The notes: a model not told the origin generated them from the sequence alone. A stretch of 64,000 nt of DNA from Pseudomonas fluorescens (GCF_900636825.1 NZ_LR134318.1:1521501-1585500), one strand, 5' to 3'. Positions 38,298 through 46,482 are shown, counted from the first letter of the stretch. Translations and numbers: made by a program.

Positions 38298-39101
38298 TCA
38301 GTGATCCTGAGTTTTGGATTCGGCTGCTGCGAGAAACTCCAGCAGCGTTTGGTTGAAACGCTCGGGTTGATCGAGCGGCGTGGCGTGGCGCGAGTCGGTG
38401 ATCACCACCAAACGCGCATCGGCCAGCAGTTTTACATAGGTTTCTTTCAGTGCAACCGGCGTGTAATCGCGGTCGGCGGTGACGATGAGGGTTGGACAGG
38501 TCACTCGCGAAAGTCGTTCCTGAACGCCCCAGCCCACAATCGCATCGAAGCTGGCGAGATAAGCACGTTTGTCGTTTTTTGCCCAGCGTTCGGACATTTT
38601 CTGCCGCAAATCAGCCTGGTCCGGTTTCGGGAAAAGTTTGCTGCCGAGGGTTTTGCCGATGGTTTCCAGGCTGAGCAGACGCATCAGGCTCCAGCGTTTG
38701 AACCACTGCCAGTAATCGTCGCGCGTGTGCAGTTTGACTTGCGGCGCGCTGTTGACGATGGTCAAGGTCTTGAGCGCTTGCGGCTGATCGACGGCGAGTT
38801 GAAAACCGATCATCCCGCCCATCGACAGTCCGACGTAGTGCACCGGGCCGAGGCGCAGGTGTTCGATCAAGGCGAACAGATCGGCGCTGAAGCCGGCGAT
38901 GCTGTAGCGCTCGCGGGGTTTGTCCGAGCGCCCGTGGCCGCGAATGTCCGGGACGATCACCCGGTACTGCGCGGCGAGTGCCGGGATCTGCATTTCCCAG
39001 TCCAGCGTGCTTGAACCGAGCCCGTGAACCAGCAGCAACGGCGTACCGTGGCCATATTCCTCATAGTGCAGGTTGCAACCTTCATGCTCGAAATACGCCA
39101 T
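38298..39101 (-). CDS. α/β-Fold hydrolase
   Basis: 267 aa. Oxyanion HG motif in LLVHGLGSSTLDW, nucleophile elbow GLSMGG near residue 94, acid in TADRDYTPV and catalytic His in DSRHATPLDQPERFN. It resembles 3-oxoadipate enol-lactonase and other small-ester hydrolases, but there are no aromatic-degradation genes nearby, so the substrate is open. Confidence 0.88.
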   Translation of the reverse strand: MAYFEHEGCNLHYEEYGHGTPLLLVHGLGSSTLDWEMQIPALAAQYRVIVPDIRGHGRSDKPRERYSIAGFSADLFALIEHLRLGPVHYVGLSMGGMIGFQLAVDQPQALKTLTIVNSAPQVKLHTRDDYWQWFKRWSLMRLLSLETIGKTLGSKLFPKPDQADLRQKMSERWAKNDKRAYLASFDAIVGWGVQERLSRVTCPTLIVTADRDYTPVALKETYVKLLADARLVVITDSRHATPLDQPERFNQTLLEFLAAAESKTQDH

Positions 39102-39115
39102 CGGTGAACTCCATG

Positions 39116-40039
39116 TCAGGCTTGTTCAGGTGCGGCGAACGGTGCGTCCAGCGGCAAGGTGTCGAAAGTGCGCAGCAGTTCGATGAGGATTTGCGTCGCC
39201 GGGCCCAGGGGTTTCTCCTTGTTCGAATACAGATAGAAGCTGGAGTTGCGGCTGCCGCCCCGATCCAACGGTAGCAGCTTGAGCGAGCCATCCTTGAGTT
39301 CCCGGTCGATCATGTGCCGGGGCAGCCAGGCGAAGCCCAGGCCGCTGCTGACGAACGTAGCGGCCGTGGCGAGGCTGCCGACGGTCCAGCGCTGTTCGGC
39401 GCCGAGCCAGCCGACATCGCGTGGCTGTTGGCGGCCGGAGTCGCGGATCACCACTTGCATCTGGGTTTCCAGATCCTGGAAGCTCAATTCGCGATTAAGC
39501 CGATGCAGCGGATGGTCCGGGTGGGCGACGGCGACGAACTCGACATCGCTCAGTTCCGCGCCCAGATACCCCGGAATGCTCAGGCCGGTGATGGCCAGAT
39601 CGGCGACGCCTTCGAGCAGCACTTCTTCGACGCCCGACAGCACTTCCTCGCGCAGCCGCACCCGGCAGCCGCGACTCTGCGGCATGAACGCGGTCAGTGC
39701 GCGGACGATCCGTGCGCTCGGGTACGCCGCATCGACCACCAGCCGCACTTCAGCTTCCCAGCCCTGCTCCATGTGATGGGCGAGGTCTTCCAGTTGACTG
39801 GCCTGTTTCACCAGTTGCCGCGACCGGCGCAGCAAGACGCCGCCGGCCTCGGTGAGCACGGCTTTGCGCCCGTCGATGCGCAGCAACGGCACGCCGAGCT
39901 GATCTTGCATACGGGCGACGGTGTAGCTCACCGACGACTGCGAACGGTGCAAGGCCTCGGCGGCCTGGGCGAATCCGCCGTGGTCGACCACGGCCTGTAA
40001 TGTTCGCCATTGATCCAGGGTCACGCGGGGCGCTTTCAT
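39116..40039 (-). CDS. LysR-family transcriptional regulator
   Basis: 307 aa: N-terminal HTH (LDQWRTLQAVVDHGGFAQAAEALHRSQSSVSYTVARMQDQLG) and effector-binding domain. The ATG at 40039 is used; a TTG one codon upstream is in frame. It is divergent from the small secreted protein at 40089 with a 49-bp gap and precedes the hydrolase on the same strand (14 bp), so either could be its target. Confidence 0.9.
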   Translation of the reverse strand: MKAPRVTLDQWRTLQAVVDHGGFAQAAEALHRSQSSVSYTVARMQDQLGVPLLRIDGRKAVLTEAGGVLLRRSRQLVKQASQLEDLAHHMEQGWEAEVRLVVDAAYPSARIVRALTAFMPQSRGCRVRLREEVLSGVEEVLLEGVADLAITGLSIPGYLGAELSDVEFVAVAHPDHPLHRLNRELSFQDLETQMQVVIRDSGRQQPRDVGWLGAEQRWTVGSLATAATFVSSGLGFAWLPRHMIDRELKDGSLKLLPLDRGGSRNSSFYLYSNKEKPLGPATQILIELLRTFDTLPLDAPFAAPEQA

Positions 40040-40088
40040 CAATAGCTCCTCTTGTCCTAAGCTGGCCGTCCCTCATGGAGACTGCCGA

Positions 40089-40403
40089 ATGAAAAAATTC
40101 TGTTGTGTGCTGCTGGCGTTGCTGCCGCTGACCGCGTTTGCCTATCCGATCGATGTGCAGAAGGATCTCAATGGCATGAAGATCGATTATGAAACCTTCG
40201 ACACCGATAACGACATCGGCTCGATTCGGGTGGCCAACTACGGCGATGTCGACGCAACCTGCAAAGCGGTATTCAGCAATGGCCCGGAAGCGCCACGCAC
40301 GCGCACCATCGACGTCCCGGCGGGCAAACATAAAAACGCCACCGCCAAATTCACCCGCGAGATCATCAAGCTGCGGATCAAACTGACCTGCGCCCCGAAA
40401 TAA
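40089..40403 (+). CDS. Small secreted hypothetical protein
   Basis: 104 aa with a clear signal peptide (KKFCCVLLALLPLTAFAYP, cleavage near 19). The mature 85 residues are β-rich with two cysteines (ATCKAVF, LTCAPK) able to form one disulfide. Homologues have been labelled 3-phosphoglycerate kinase in databases as I remember, but no kinase feature is present. Periplasmic; role unknown. Confidence 0.8.
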   Translation: MKKFCCVLLALLPLTAFAYPIDVQKDLNGMKIDYETFDTDNDIGSIRVANYGDVDATCKAVFSNGPEAPRTRTIDVPAGKHKNATAKFTREIIKLRIKLTCAPK

Positions 40404-40413
40404 CGCTATTTCC

Positions 40414-40505
40414 CTGTGGGAGCGAGCCTGCTCGCGAAGGCGGTGTGTCAGTAAACACATTCCTTGACTGACACACCGCCTTCGCGAGCAGGCTCGCTCC
40501 CACGA
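40414..40505. repeat. REP doublet (gagcctgctcgcga type)
   Basis: Inverted pair gtgggagcgagcctgctcgc with the extended inner block gaaggcggtgtgtcagt mirrored on the other side, upstream of azoR. Confidence 0.92.
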
Positions 40506-40625
40506 GGTGCATCTAAACGAATTATTCGATGCTTTGCAGCAATTATTTGCGCTTTTTCATCGACTCGACTCTGTTTAACCTTCACTCCATCGACCTACAA
40601 CATATTCGGATGGAGGCTACACACC

Positions 40626-41225
40626 ATGTCCCGCGTTCTGATCATCGAAAGCAGCGCCCGCCAGCAAGACTCGGTTTCCCGTCAACTGACCCAGACCTTC
40701 ATCGCTCAGTGGAAAGCCGCGCACCCTGCCGATCAGATCACCGTGCGTGACCTCGCCGTGAACCCGGTTCCGCATCTGGACAGCAACCTGTTGGGCGGCT
40801 GGATGAAGCCTGCCGAACAGCGCAACGAAATCGAACAAGCTTCGCTGGACCGCTCCAACCAGTTGACCGATGAACTCATCGCCGCCGATGTGCTGGTGAT
40901 GGCTGCACCGATGTACAACTTCGCCATCCCAAGCACGCTCAAGGCCTGGCTCGACCACGTGCTGCGTGCAGGCGTGACCTTCAAGTACACCGAAACCGGT
41001 CCACAAGGTTTGCTCAGCGGCAAGCGTGCATTTGTGTTGACCGCACGCGGCGGTGTGTATGCCGGTGGTCCGGCGGATCACCAGGAACCGTACCTGCGTC
41101 AGGTGATGGGTTTCATCGGCATCAACGATGTGACCTTTATCCACGCTGAAGGCATGAACCTGGGCGGTGACTTCCAGGAGAAGGGGCTGAATCAGGCCAA
41201 CGCCAAATTGTCCCAGGTCGCTTGA
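40626..41225 (+). CDS. azoR: FMN-dependent NADH azoreductase
   Basis: 199-aa flavodoxin-like NADH:quinone/azo oxidoreductase. The phosphate loop SSARQQDSVSRQL near residues 9-21 and FMN-binding APMYNFAIPSTLKAWLDHVLRAG near 95-117 are typical AzoR motifs, as is TARGGVYAGGP. The ATG at 40626 is adopted because the flavodoxin β1 (MSRVLIIESSAR) begins there. An intrinsic terminator follows 108 bp after the stop. Confidence 0.93.
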   Translation: MSRVLIIESSARQQDSVSRQLTQTFIAQWKAAHPADQITVRDLAVNPVPHLDSNLLGGWMKPAEQRNEIEQASLDRSNQLTDELIAADVLVMAAPMYNFAIPSTLKAWLDHVLRAGVTFKYTETGPQGLLSGKRAFVLTARGGVYAGGPADHQEPYLRQVMGFIGINDVTFIHAEGMNLGGDFQEKGLNQANAKLSQVA

Positions 41226-41333
41226 TCGGTTAATCGCCAGATAATCGCTGGATGGTCTAGTGACCTGGCGCAACCCCTTCAAGGTTCCACGCGCATCGAA
41301 CCTCCCTTTGCACTTTTTGCTCCTGAGTGCTGT

Positions 41334-41373
41334 AGCCCGATTGAACGCTTTAGCGAGATCGGGCTTTTTTTTG
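41334..41373 (+). terminator. Rho-independent terminator downstream of azoR
   Basis: Stem agcccgat / atcgggct with a 16-nt loop (itself containing aacgcttta) followed by eight T. The gap from the azoR stop to this point holds no other supported feature. Confidence 0.88.
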
Positions 41374-41400
41374 TCTGCGATTTGAAAGCAGACACAGCCC

Positions 41401-41483
41401 CGTGTAGGAGCTGCCGAAGGCTGCGATCTTTTGGTTTTAAAAAACAAGATCAAAAGATCGCAGCCTGCGGCAGCTCCTACATG
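41401..41483. repeat. REP doublet (gtaggagctgcc type)
   Basis: Inverted pair around a short AT spacer in the azoR-EamA gap. Confidence 0.9.
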
Positions 41484-41550
41484 GGGATTTGTGTTGGTTC
41501 CAGAAAGTAAAAACCGCTATCGTCGCCGCCATTCGATTTCCGAGGCGAGC

Positions 41551-42417
41551 ATGGGCTATCTACTTTTTGTGACGCTGATCCAGGCGTTTTCCTTCAGTCT
41601 GATCGGCGAGTACCTGGCCGGGCATGTCGACAGTTACTTCGCGGTGCTGGTGCGCGTGGTACTGGCCGGGCTGGTGTTTATTCCGTTGACGCGCTGGCGT
41701 TCGGTCGAGCCGGCGTTCATGCGTGGCATGTTGCTGATCGGCGCGCTGCAGTTTGGTGTGACTTACGTGTGCCTGTACCTGAGCTTCCGCGTGCTGACGG
41801 TGCCGGAGGTGTTGCTGTTCACGATTCTTACGCCTTTGCACGTGACGTTGATCGAAGACGCGCTGAACCGTCGCTTCAATCCTTGGGCCCTAATCGCCGC
41901 ACTGGTGGCAGTCGGCGGGGCCGCGGTGATTCGTTTCGACAGCATCAGCCCTGACTTCTTGATGGGCTTTTTGCTGTTGCAACTGGCCAACTTCACCTAC
42001 GCCGCAGGTCAGGTGATGTATAAACATCTGGTGGCGAAGCACCCGAGCGATCTGCCGCATTACCGGCGTTTCGGCTTCTTCTACCTCGGTGCGCTGGCGG
42101 TGGTGCTGCCCGCATTCCTGATGTTCGGCAAAGCCAACTTCTTGCCCGAGGCACCGTTGCAATGGGGCGTGTTGCTGTTCCTCGGCCTGGTCTCCACTGC
42201 ATTGGGCCTGTATTGGTGGAACCAGGGCGCATGCATGGTCAATGGCGGCACGCTGGCGGTGATGAACAACCTGCACGTACCGGTGGGGTTGTTGCTGAAC
42301 CTGCTGATCTGGAATCAGCATGAGGAACTGGGGAGATTGTTCCTTGGTGGCAGCGTCATCCTCGCGGCTGTGTGGATCAGCCGGCTGGGCATCCGCAAAT
42401 CCACCGTCAACGCCTAA
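41551..42417 (+). CDS. EamA-type carboxylate/amino acid exporter
   Basis: 288-aa DMT-superfamily protein with ten predicted helices; opens with LFVTLIQAFSFSLIGEYLAGHVDSYFAVLVRV and ends VPVGLLLNLLIWNQHEELGRLFLGGSVILAAVWISRLGI. The start at 41551 is set by the family N-terminus; the frame is open 40 codons upstream through a REP. Its 3' end is the left border of the bacteriocin island: an 86-bp segment (42310-42395) is repeated, diverged, at 48195-48280. Confidence 0.88.
   Translation: MGYLLFVTLIQAFSFSLIGEYLAGHVDSYFAVLVRVVLAGLVFIPLTRWRSVEPAFMRGMLLIGALQFGVTYVCLYLSFRVLTVPEVLLFTILTPLHVTLIEDALNRRFNPWALIAALVAVGGAAVIRFDSISPDFLMGFLLLQLANFTYAAGQVMYKHLVAKHPSDLPHYRRFGFFYLGALAVVLPAFLMFGKANFLPEAPLQWGVLLFLGLVSTALGLYWWNQGACMVNGGTLAVMNNLHVPVGLLLNLLIWNQHEELGRLFLGGSVILAAVWISRLGIRKSTVNA
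42310..42395 (+). repeat. Direct repeat, left copy (EamA 3' end)
   Basis: Lies inside the intact EamA gene. By-eye comparison with 48195-48280 gives 79 identical positions of 86, in the same orientation and reading frame. It marks the left boundary of the acquired segment. Confidence 0.9.
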
Positions 42418-42429
42418 CCCCCTGGGGGG

Positions 42430-42487
42430 CCCTGCTGGCGATAGCGCAGTGTCGGTCATATCAATTTGGCTGACACTGCGCCATCGC
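42430..42487. repeat. REP-like hairpin at left island edge
   Basis: Contains ctggcgatagcgcagtgtc mirrored by gacactgcgccatcgcag. A close relative occurs at 48121-48194 on the other side of the island, just before the duplicated EamA fragment. Confidence 0.8.
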
Positions 42488-42577
42488 AGTCCGTTTTTTT
42501 TCATACGCAATAACTATGTACCGCACCTGACTACCGCTTGATCGACACGCTGTGCCCTACAGACAAGGAGTGACTGT

Positions 42578-45151
42578 ATGGCACAAAACACATTCAACGA
42601 TGGCACGTCAGGCGATGTTGTCATCCGCTCCGGGCCACCTGCTTCAAGCGGTGGCTCCGGAAGCGGCTTTGGTGGTGGCGGTGGCGTCTCCGGCGGTTTC
42701 GGTGGCACCAGCAAGAAAAAACAAAAAGCTCGAAAACGTGCTTTAGCGGCTCATCGTCAGGCGCAGGCAAATCAGCAGGCCGAGGCGGCGGCCAGAGCGC
42801 AGGCCGAAGCGGCGCAAGCACAGGCGGCCCAAGCGCGGGCTCAGGAACAGGCGCGCCAGCAGGCGCTTTTGCAGTTTCTGGAAAGTCTGGCTCAGCGACA
42901 TAACGTTATCAGAGCCGCAGCAGATAGCCGCTTCGCTGAGCGAACCAAGCAACTATCGCCGTTGCTGGAGCAGGAAATTGTCGCTTCGCGCAGACCGCCG
43001 ACTATCAATAACAGCGAGCGCTGGCAGCTTCATACCATCACGCTGCAGAAGAATGAAATTGACGGACTGATCGCCCGTAAAACTGCAGACCTCAACGCAA
43101 AAAATACCTTGGCCCGATCCTTCGATGGCCATGATCCGCTGACCCGCAACGCCAACGATTACCTGACACGACTGGAGCAGTTTGGTCAGGCACTCAATGA
43201 CGGTCACCAGATTTGGGAAACCGCTTATAACGCGGCCCATGAGGCGCGGTTGCTGGCGTCGCAAATCAATGTGCTGCGCGGCAAGTCCGCCGCACTGGCC
43301 CGCCATCACGCAGAGCAAAAGGTGGTCTGGCGCGAAAGGGATGCTAATTGGGAAGCGCAGCGCAAGTTTGTTGAACAGCGTGAAGCTCGTGTTCGGTTCA
43401 AGCAACAAGTTGACGAAAACGCCCGCGTAAGTCAGCTCAGGCAGGCCAATACATTCACCGTCCCGATGGCGCCTGGCGCAACGTTTTTGATGCAAGCCGG
43501 GGCGTGGGTGGCTGATGTGTCCACCAAGCTTCTTGTAAAGGCAGTGCAAGAAGCTGTCAGTCGGCTTGCCCTTCCCGCATTGGGTCCCCGACCGACCACT
43601 GTCTTGATTGCCGGGTTGGTGTACTCCCCGACGCTGGGCAATGGCGAACTGACTCCGGAACAGAGGCGGCGACTTTTCCAGTCTGTGGCCGTTCCTGCTC
43701 AGGCGCTCGGCCTTTCTGATGAGCAAGCGCTGCGGTCGATAGCGGATTCCGGCGGTTCGGTCGAGATGCCTTACCGGCTCAAAAACGAGAATGTGCCCGA
43801 CGGAACCGCGGTGATTGTGGTCGCCACAGGTAATGACATCGGTACTCAGGTACCGGTCATCAACGCGGTACTAGATCCCCTGACCGGGGATTACACCGCT
43901 CAAGTACCCGGCTCCCCGACTCGATACTTGCAGTTCACAGCGGACATTCCCGTTTCGCAATCCGCCTCTAGCCAAGCTCGGGTTGCGGTACTCCCTCCGC
44001 TGACGCAGAACCTGCCCAAGGGCGCTGACCTACGCATTCAGGATTGCATTATCTGTCTGCCCGGTTCGGCACCGATCTATTTGTCCTTTAGCCCTCCACC
44101 ATTGGGATCGGGCATTGTCACCGGGACCGGGCAGCCCGCCACCGCCGACTGGTGGAAGCACTCGACTGGCACGACCGGCGCGGCCATACCTACCCAGATT
44201 GGCGATCAACTTCGTGGCCGGGAGATCACTTCATTCCGAGCCTTTGACCAGACGTTTTGGCGAACACTCGGCGAGCAAGCGGCGCTCACCGAACAATTCG
44301 ATGAGGTGAATAAAAAACGCGTCGAAAAAGGCTTCGCACCTTACGCACCGAAAAGCGCCTGGGTTGGAGAACGGCGTGACTTCGAACTGCGTTTTCAGGA
44401 AACCGCAGAAATCGGTGCCAATCCGTTCAACCTCGACAAGATCAGTGTTGCCACGCCGCGAAGCGCTCATGGCCGTCGAGGCGTCTTGCCGAACGTTCAG
44501 CCCTGGCCGGTTCCGCCCGTGGGAATTGGTACCTGGACGCCACCTGTCCCTCCGGGCGCGGAGCAGCTTGGATCAACCACCACACCGATTGCTCCGTCAA
44601 CGCCCGTGGTTTATCCCGGCCAGCCTGTCATCCCGATCCTACCGGCAAACGAGACGTTTCCGGCTGTCGATGAAGGGCAGGTTGGTGCGAATATTCCCGG
44701 GTTCCCGGCGGACATGGAGTTGCCTTCGCCGGACCTGGTATTCGTCGGGCCACCGGTGGAGCCGCTGGAGGTTGGGCCGTATAACGAGCTGAGTGGGCGC
44801 AGTAGGGGAGATGGGTTGGATATAGACCATATTCCTTCGCGAAAGGCGTTGGATCTCCATTTGAGATATGCGTTTCCAGAGCTTAACCGGCAAAGAAGGG
44901 CAGATATGGTGAACAAAGCCCCCAGTGTGGCAATTCCAGTTTATGTACATCAAAAATTCAGTGAAACTTATGGTGGACGGAACAATAGAAATAAGCAGAT
45001 GGCGGACGCGGAGAGCCTGCGACGTGCCGTAGACATAAATTTTGACGCTATAAAAATTGGTCTGTCGCAGATGGGATTTGATGAGGTGTCTATAGAGAAA
45101 GCTCGTTCTGAGATTCACGATCTTCATAACCGTCAAGGGTGGTACGAATGA
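42578..45151 (+). CDS. S-type pyocin/colicin-like bacteriocin with two C-terminal toxin-type domains
   Basis: 857 aa with an aaggag site before the ATG. Order: disordered Gly/Ser-rich N-terminus (1-45); long Ala/Gln/Arg helical, coiled-coil-prone region (46-290) for receptor binding; pyocin-S translocation domain (about 310-505, ending IICLPGSAPIYLSF); a colicin E9-like DNase domain (514-636; IPTQIGDQLRGREITSFRAF, KGFAPYAPKSAWVGERRDFEL) whose catalytic HH, N and terminal H are replaced (ELRFQET, NLDKI, RSAHGRRG), so it should be inactive; a Pro-rich linker (637-738); and a distinct terminal domain (739-857) with DIDHIPS (H751), VYVHQKFSETYGGRN (H791) and DLHNRQG, typical of an HNH/endonuclease VII-like polymorphic toxin. 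The last 4 bp overlap the immunity gene. The terminal domain is presumed to be the killing activity. Confidence 0.88.
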   Translation: MAQNTFNDGTSGDVVIRSGPPASSGGSGSGFGGGGGVSGGFGGTSKKKQKARKRALAAHRQAQANQQAEAAARAQAEAAQAQAAQARAQEQARQQALLQFLESLAQRHNVIRAAADSRFAERTKQLSPLLEQEIVASRRPPTINNSERWQLHTITLQKNEIDGLIARKTADLNAKNTLARSFDGHDPLTRNANDYLTRLEQFGQALNDGHQIWETAYNAAHEARLLASQINVLRGKSAALARHHAEQKVVWRERDANWEAQRKFVEQREARVRFKQQVDENARVSQLRQANTFTVPMAPGATFLMQAGAWVADVSTKLLVKAVQEAVSRLALPALGPRPTTVLIAGLVYSPTLGNGELTPEQRRRLFQSVAVPAQALGLSDEQALRSIADSGGSVEMPYRLKNENVPDGTAVIVVATGNDIGTQVPVINAVLDPLTGDYTAQVPGSPTRYLQFTADIPVSQSASSQARVAVLPPLTQNLPKGADLRIQDCIICLPGSAPIYLSFSPPPLGSGIVTGTGQPATADWWKHSTGTTGAAIPTQIGDQLRGREITSFRAFDQTFWRTLGEQAALTEQFDEVNKKRVEKGFAPYAPKSAWVGERRDFELRFQETAEIGANPFNLDKISVATPRSAHGRRGVLPNVQPWPVPPVGIGTWTPPVPPGAEQLGSTTTPIAPSTPVVYPGQPVIPILPANETFPAVDEGQVGANIPGFPADMELPSPDLVFVGPPVEPLEVGPYNELSGRSRGDGLDIDHIPSRKALDLHLRYAFPELNRQRRADMVNKAPSVAIPVYVHQKFSETYGGRNNRNKQMADAESLRRAVDINFDAIKIGLSQMGFDEVSIEKARSEIHDLHNRQGWYE
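44638..44733 (+). repeat. Linker homology, copy 1 (inside bacteriocin)
   Basis: Codes for the ANETFPAVDEGQVGA...ELPSPD linker. 93 of 96 positions match the copy at 45697-45792; the three differences are at wobble or near-wobble positions except one (Asn/Ser). It marks the recombination joint where toxin tails are exchanged. Confidence 0.95.
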
Positions 45152-45627
45152 ACATGCTGGAAATTCATAAATGGATAGTTGTTCTTGGTAAAACGTATGA
45201 TGTTCTCTTGGATAAAGGTTTTTTTGTCGCGTCTCATAAGTTAGATGCGCTGTACCCGGATTGTGATTTGCTGGATGTTGAGTTGGAGGCTGGGTTAAGT
45301 CTTGCTTTTTGGGCCGAAACAAAAAAGCTGGAAACTTTATTTGTTACTTTGAAAAAAACCACGCCCTCCACTACCGTTTATCAGGGGGAGCTTTCTGCAC
45401 CCTATAAAAAAAATATGGATCAAAGAGATGTACATGCGCTTTTCGGAAAAGCCACTGAGTCCAGGGGGCCTATAAAGATGCCTGAACCAATGGGCCAGAC
45501 AGGCGGTTGGGAGTCCTATCCGCTTGATCAAAAACTTTATCCCGGAGTAAAGGTGGTCTTTCAATATACAGCTGATATGCAGGTTGACACGTTGGTCTTT
45601 ACGTTGATTGATAAAGCGCGAGAGTAA
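45148..45627 (+). CDS. DUF6392-type immunity protein
   Basis: 159 aa starting at an ATG that overlaps the bacteriocin stop (ATGA). A second ATG follows at 45154. The opening IHKWIVVLGKTYDVLLDKGF, central LSLAFWAETKKLETLFVTL and YPGVKVVFQYTADMQVDTLVF match my recollection of the DUF6392 family, found beside this toxin class. No membrane segment, so cytoplasmic and likely neutralises the DHIPS domain directly. Codon use is AT-richer than flanking genes. Assignment depends on family memory and on position. Confidence 0.75.
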   Translation: MNMLEIHKWIVVLGKTYDVLLDKGFFVASHKLDALYPDCDLLDVELEAGLSLAFWAETKKLETLFVTLKKTTPSTTVYQGELSAPYKKNMDQRDVHALFGKATESRGPIKMPEPMGQTGGWESYPLDQKLYPGVKVVFQYTADMQVDTLVFTLIDKARE

Positions 45628-45696
45628 CTGAATAAGTGCGGAGTTGCGGCTGTTACTTACGGCTTTATGGCTTCGATCCCTCAGCCTTCATTCCGA

Positions 45697-45792
45697 CCTA
45701 CCGGCAAACGAGACGTTTCCGGCTGTCGATGAAGGGCAGGTTGGTGCGAGTATTCCCGGGTTCCCGGCGGATATGGAATTGCCTTCGCCGGA
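45697..45792 (+). repeat. Linker homology, copy 2 (orphan cassette)
   Basis: Near-identical to 44638-44733. The sequence immediately upstream (45628-45696) is unrelated to the bacteriocin, so homology begins sharply at the cassette edge. Confidence 0.95.
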
Positions 45793-46204
45793 TGTGTTGT
45801 TTCTGGATCGGCGGGATGATCCGGGAGTTGCGACGGGGACAGGTTCTGTGGCTTCGAACGATTGGCAGGGGAGTTGGACAGCAAAAGGACTCCCTATTCC
45901 TTCCCAAATCGCGGATCTACTAAGAGGGAAGGAGTTCAGTAATTTTCATGGATTTCGCCGTGCATTTTGGAGGGCTGTCGCTGCAAATTGAGTATTGAGT
46001 AGAAGATTTAGCCCGATCGATTTGCAATTGATGAAGAAAGAGAATGCGCCATTCGCGTCCGCCAACGATAGGAACGGGGGAAGAGTGAAACTTGAAATTC
46101 ACCACCTTGAAGAAGTCGCCAAAGGTGGGGCTGTTTACGATATGGACAACCTGATAGTGCTACCTCCAAGACAACATATTGATCTGCACAGGAAAGGAAA
46201 CTGA
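45697..46204 (+). pseudogene. Orphan bacteriocin DNase tail cassette, interrupted
   Basis: No start codon or ribosome site; it begins within the linker and continues in frame through FPADMELPSPD, DDPGVATGTG, IPSQIADLLRGKEFSNF and RRAFWRAVAAN, where a TGA (45989-45991) replaces the expected Asp-Pro. The same frame then resumes with VLSRRFSP and a complete HNH DNase active site: EIHHLEEVAKGG, YDMDNLIV, QHIDLHRKG (both H of the HH pair, the N, and the last two H are present). This is the catalytic half of a colicin E9/pyocin-type DNase left as a silent tail. Its immunity gene follows by 2 bp. Confidence 0.88.
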
Positions 46205-46206
46205 AA

Positions 46207-46482
46207 GTGATTTTTAAAGAAAAATTTGAGGATTACAGCGAATCCGAATTTTTAGAGTTTTTACGAGCTCCTTATGAGGCACGGGAGGAGATGTCTGCTG
46301 ATGAATACGATGCCTTCGTCATAAGAGGGGTACTGCATTTCGAAAAATTAACTCAACATCCTGATCAGTCTGATTTGATTTTTTATCCTAAAGCGGGATG
46401 CGAAAGCACTCCTGAAGATGTACTGCGAGTGATTAAGGAATGGCGGGCACTTAACAATAAGCCGGGCTTGAAACCTGAGTAA
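46207..46482 (+). CDS. Colicin/pyocin DNase immunity protein (Im9-like)
   Basis: 91 aa from a GTG with aggaaag upstream. The four-helix Im fold is recognisable: FEDYSESEFLEFL, HFEKLTQHPDQSDLIFYPKAG and VIKEWRALNNKPG. The helix III hot-spot pair, Tyr-Tyr in Im9, is F59-Y60 here. It would bind the HNH DNase encoded just before it. Since the DNase is broken but this frame is intact, it may now protect against related DNase bacteriocins from neighbours. Confidence 0.9.
   Translation: MIFKEKFEDYSESEFLEFLRAPYEAREEMSADEYDAFVIRGVLHFEKLTQHPDQSDLIFYPKAGCESTPEDVLRVIKEWRALNNKPGLKPE

Noticed and set aside
40089..40403. Labelling the small secreted protein as phosphoglycerate kinase
   Set aside because: It is 104 residues with a signal peptide and no kinase motif; the label circulating for homologues appears to be an error.
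42500..42577. LexA or PrtN-type control box upstream of the bacteriocin
   Set aside because: Only ctgtgccctacag-like spacing was seen, which does not fit the SOS box CTG-N10-CAG; no repeated P-box was evident.
45644..45991. Independent gene starting at TTG 45644
   Set aside because: The first ~17 codons are unrelated to the linker, there is no ribosome site, and the frame continues past the TGA into the DNase tail; treated as a cassette pseudogene.
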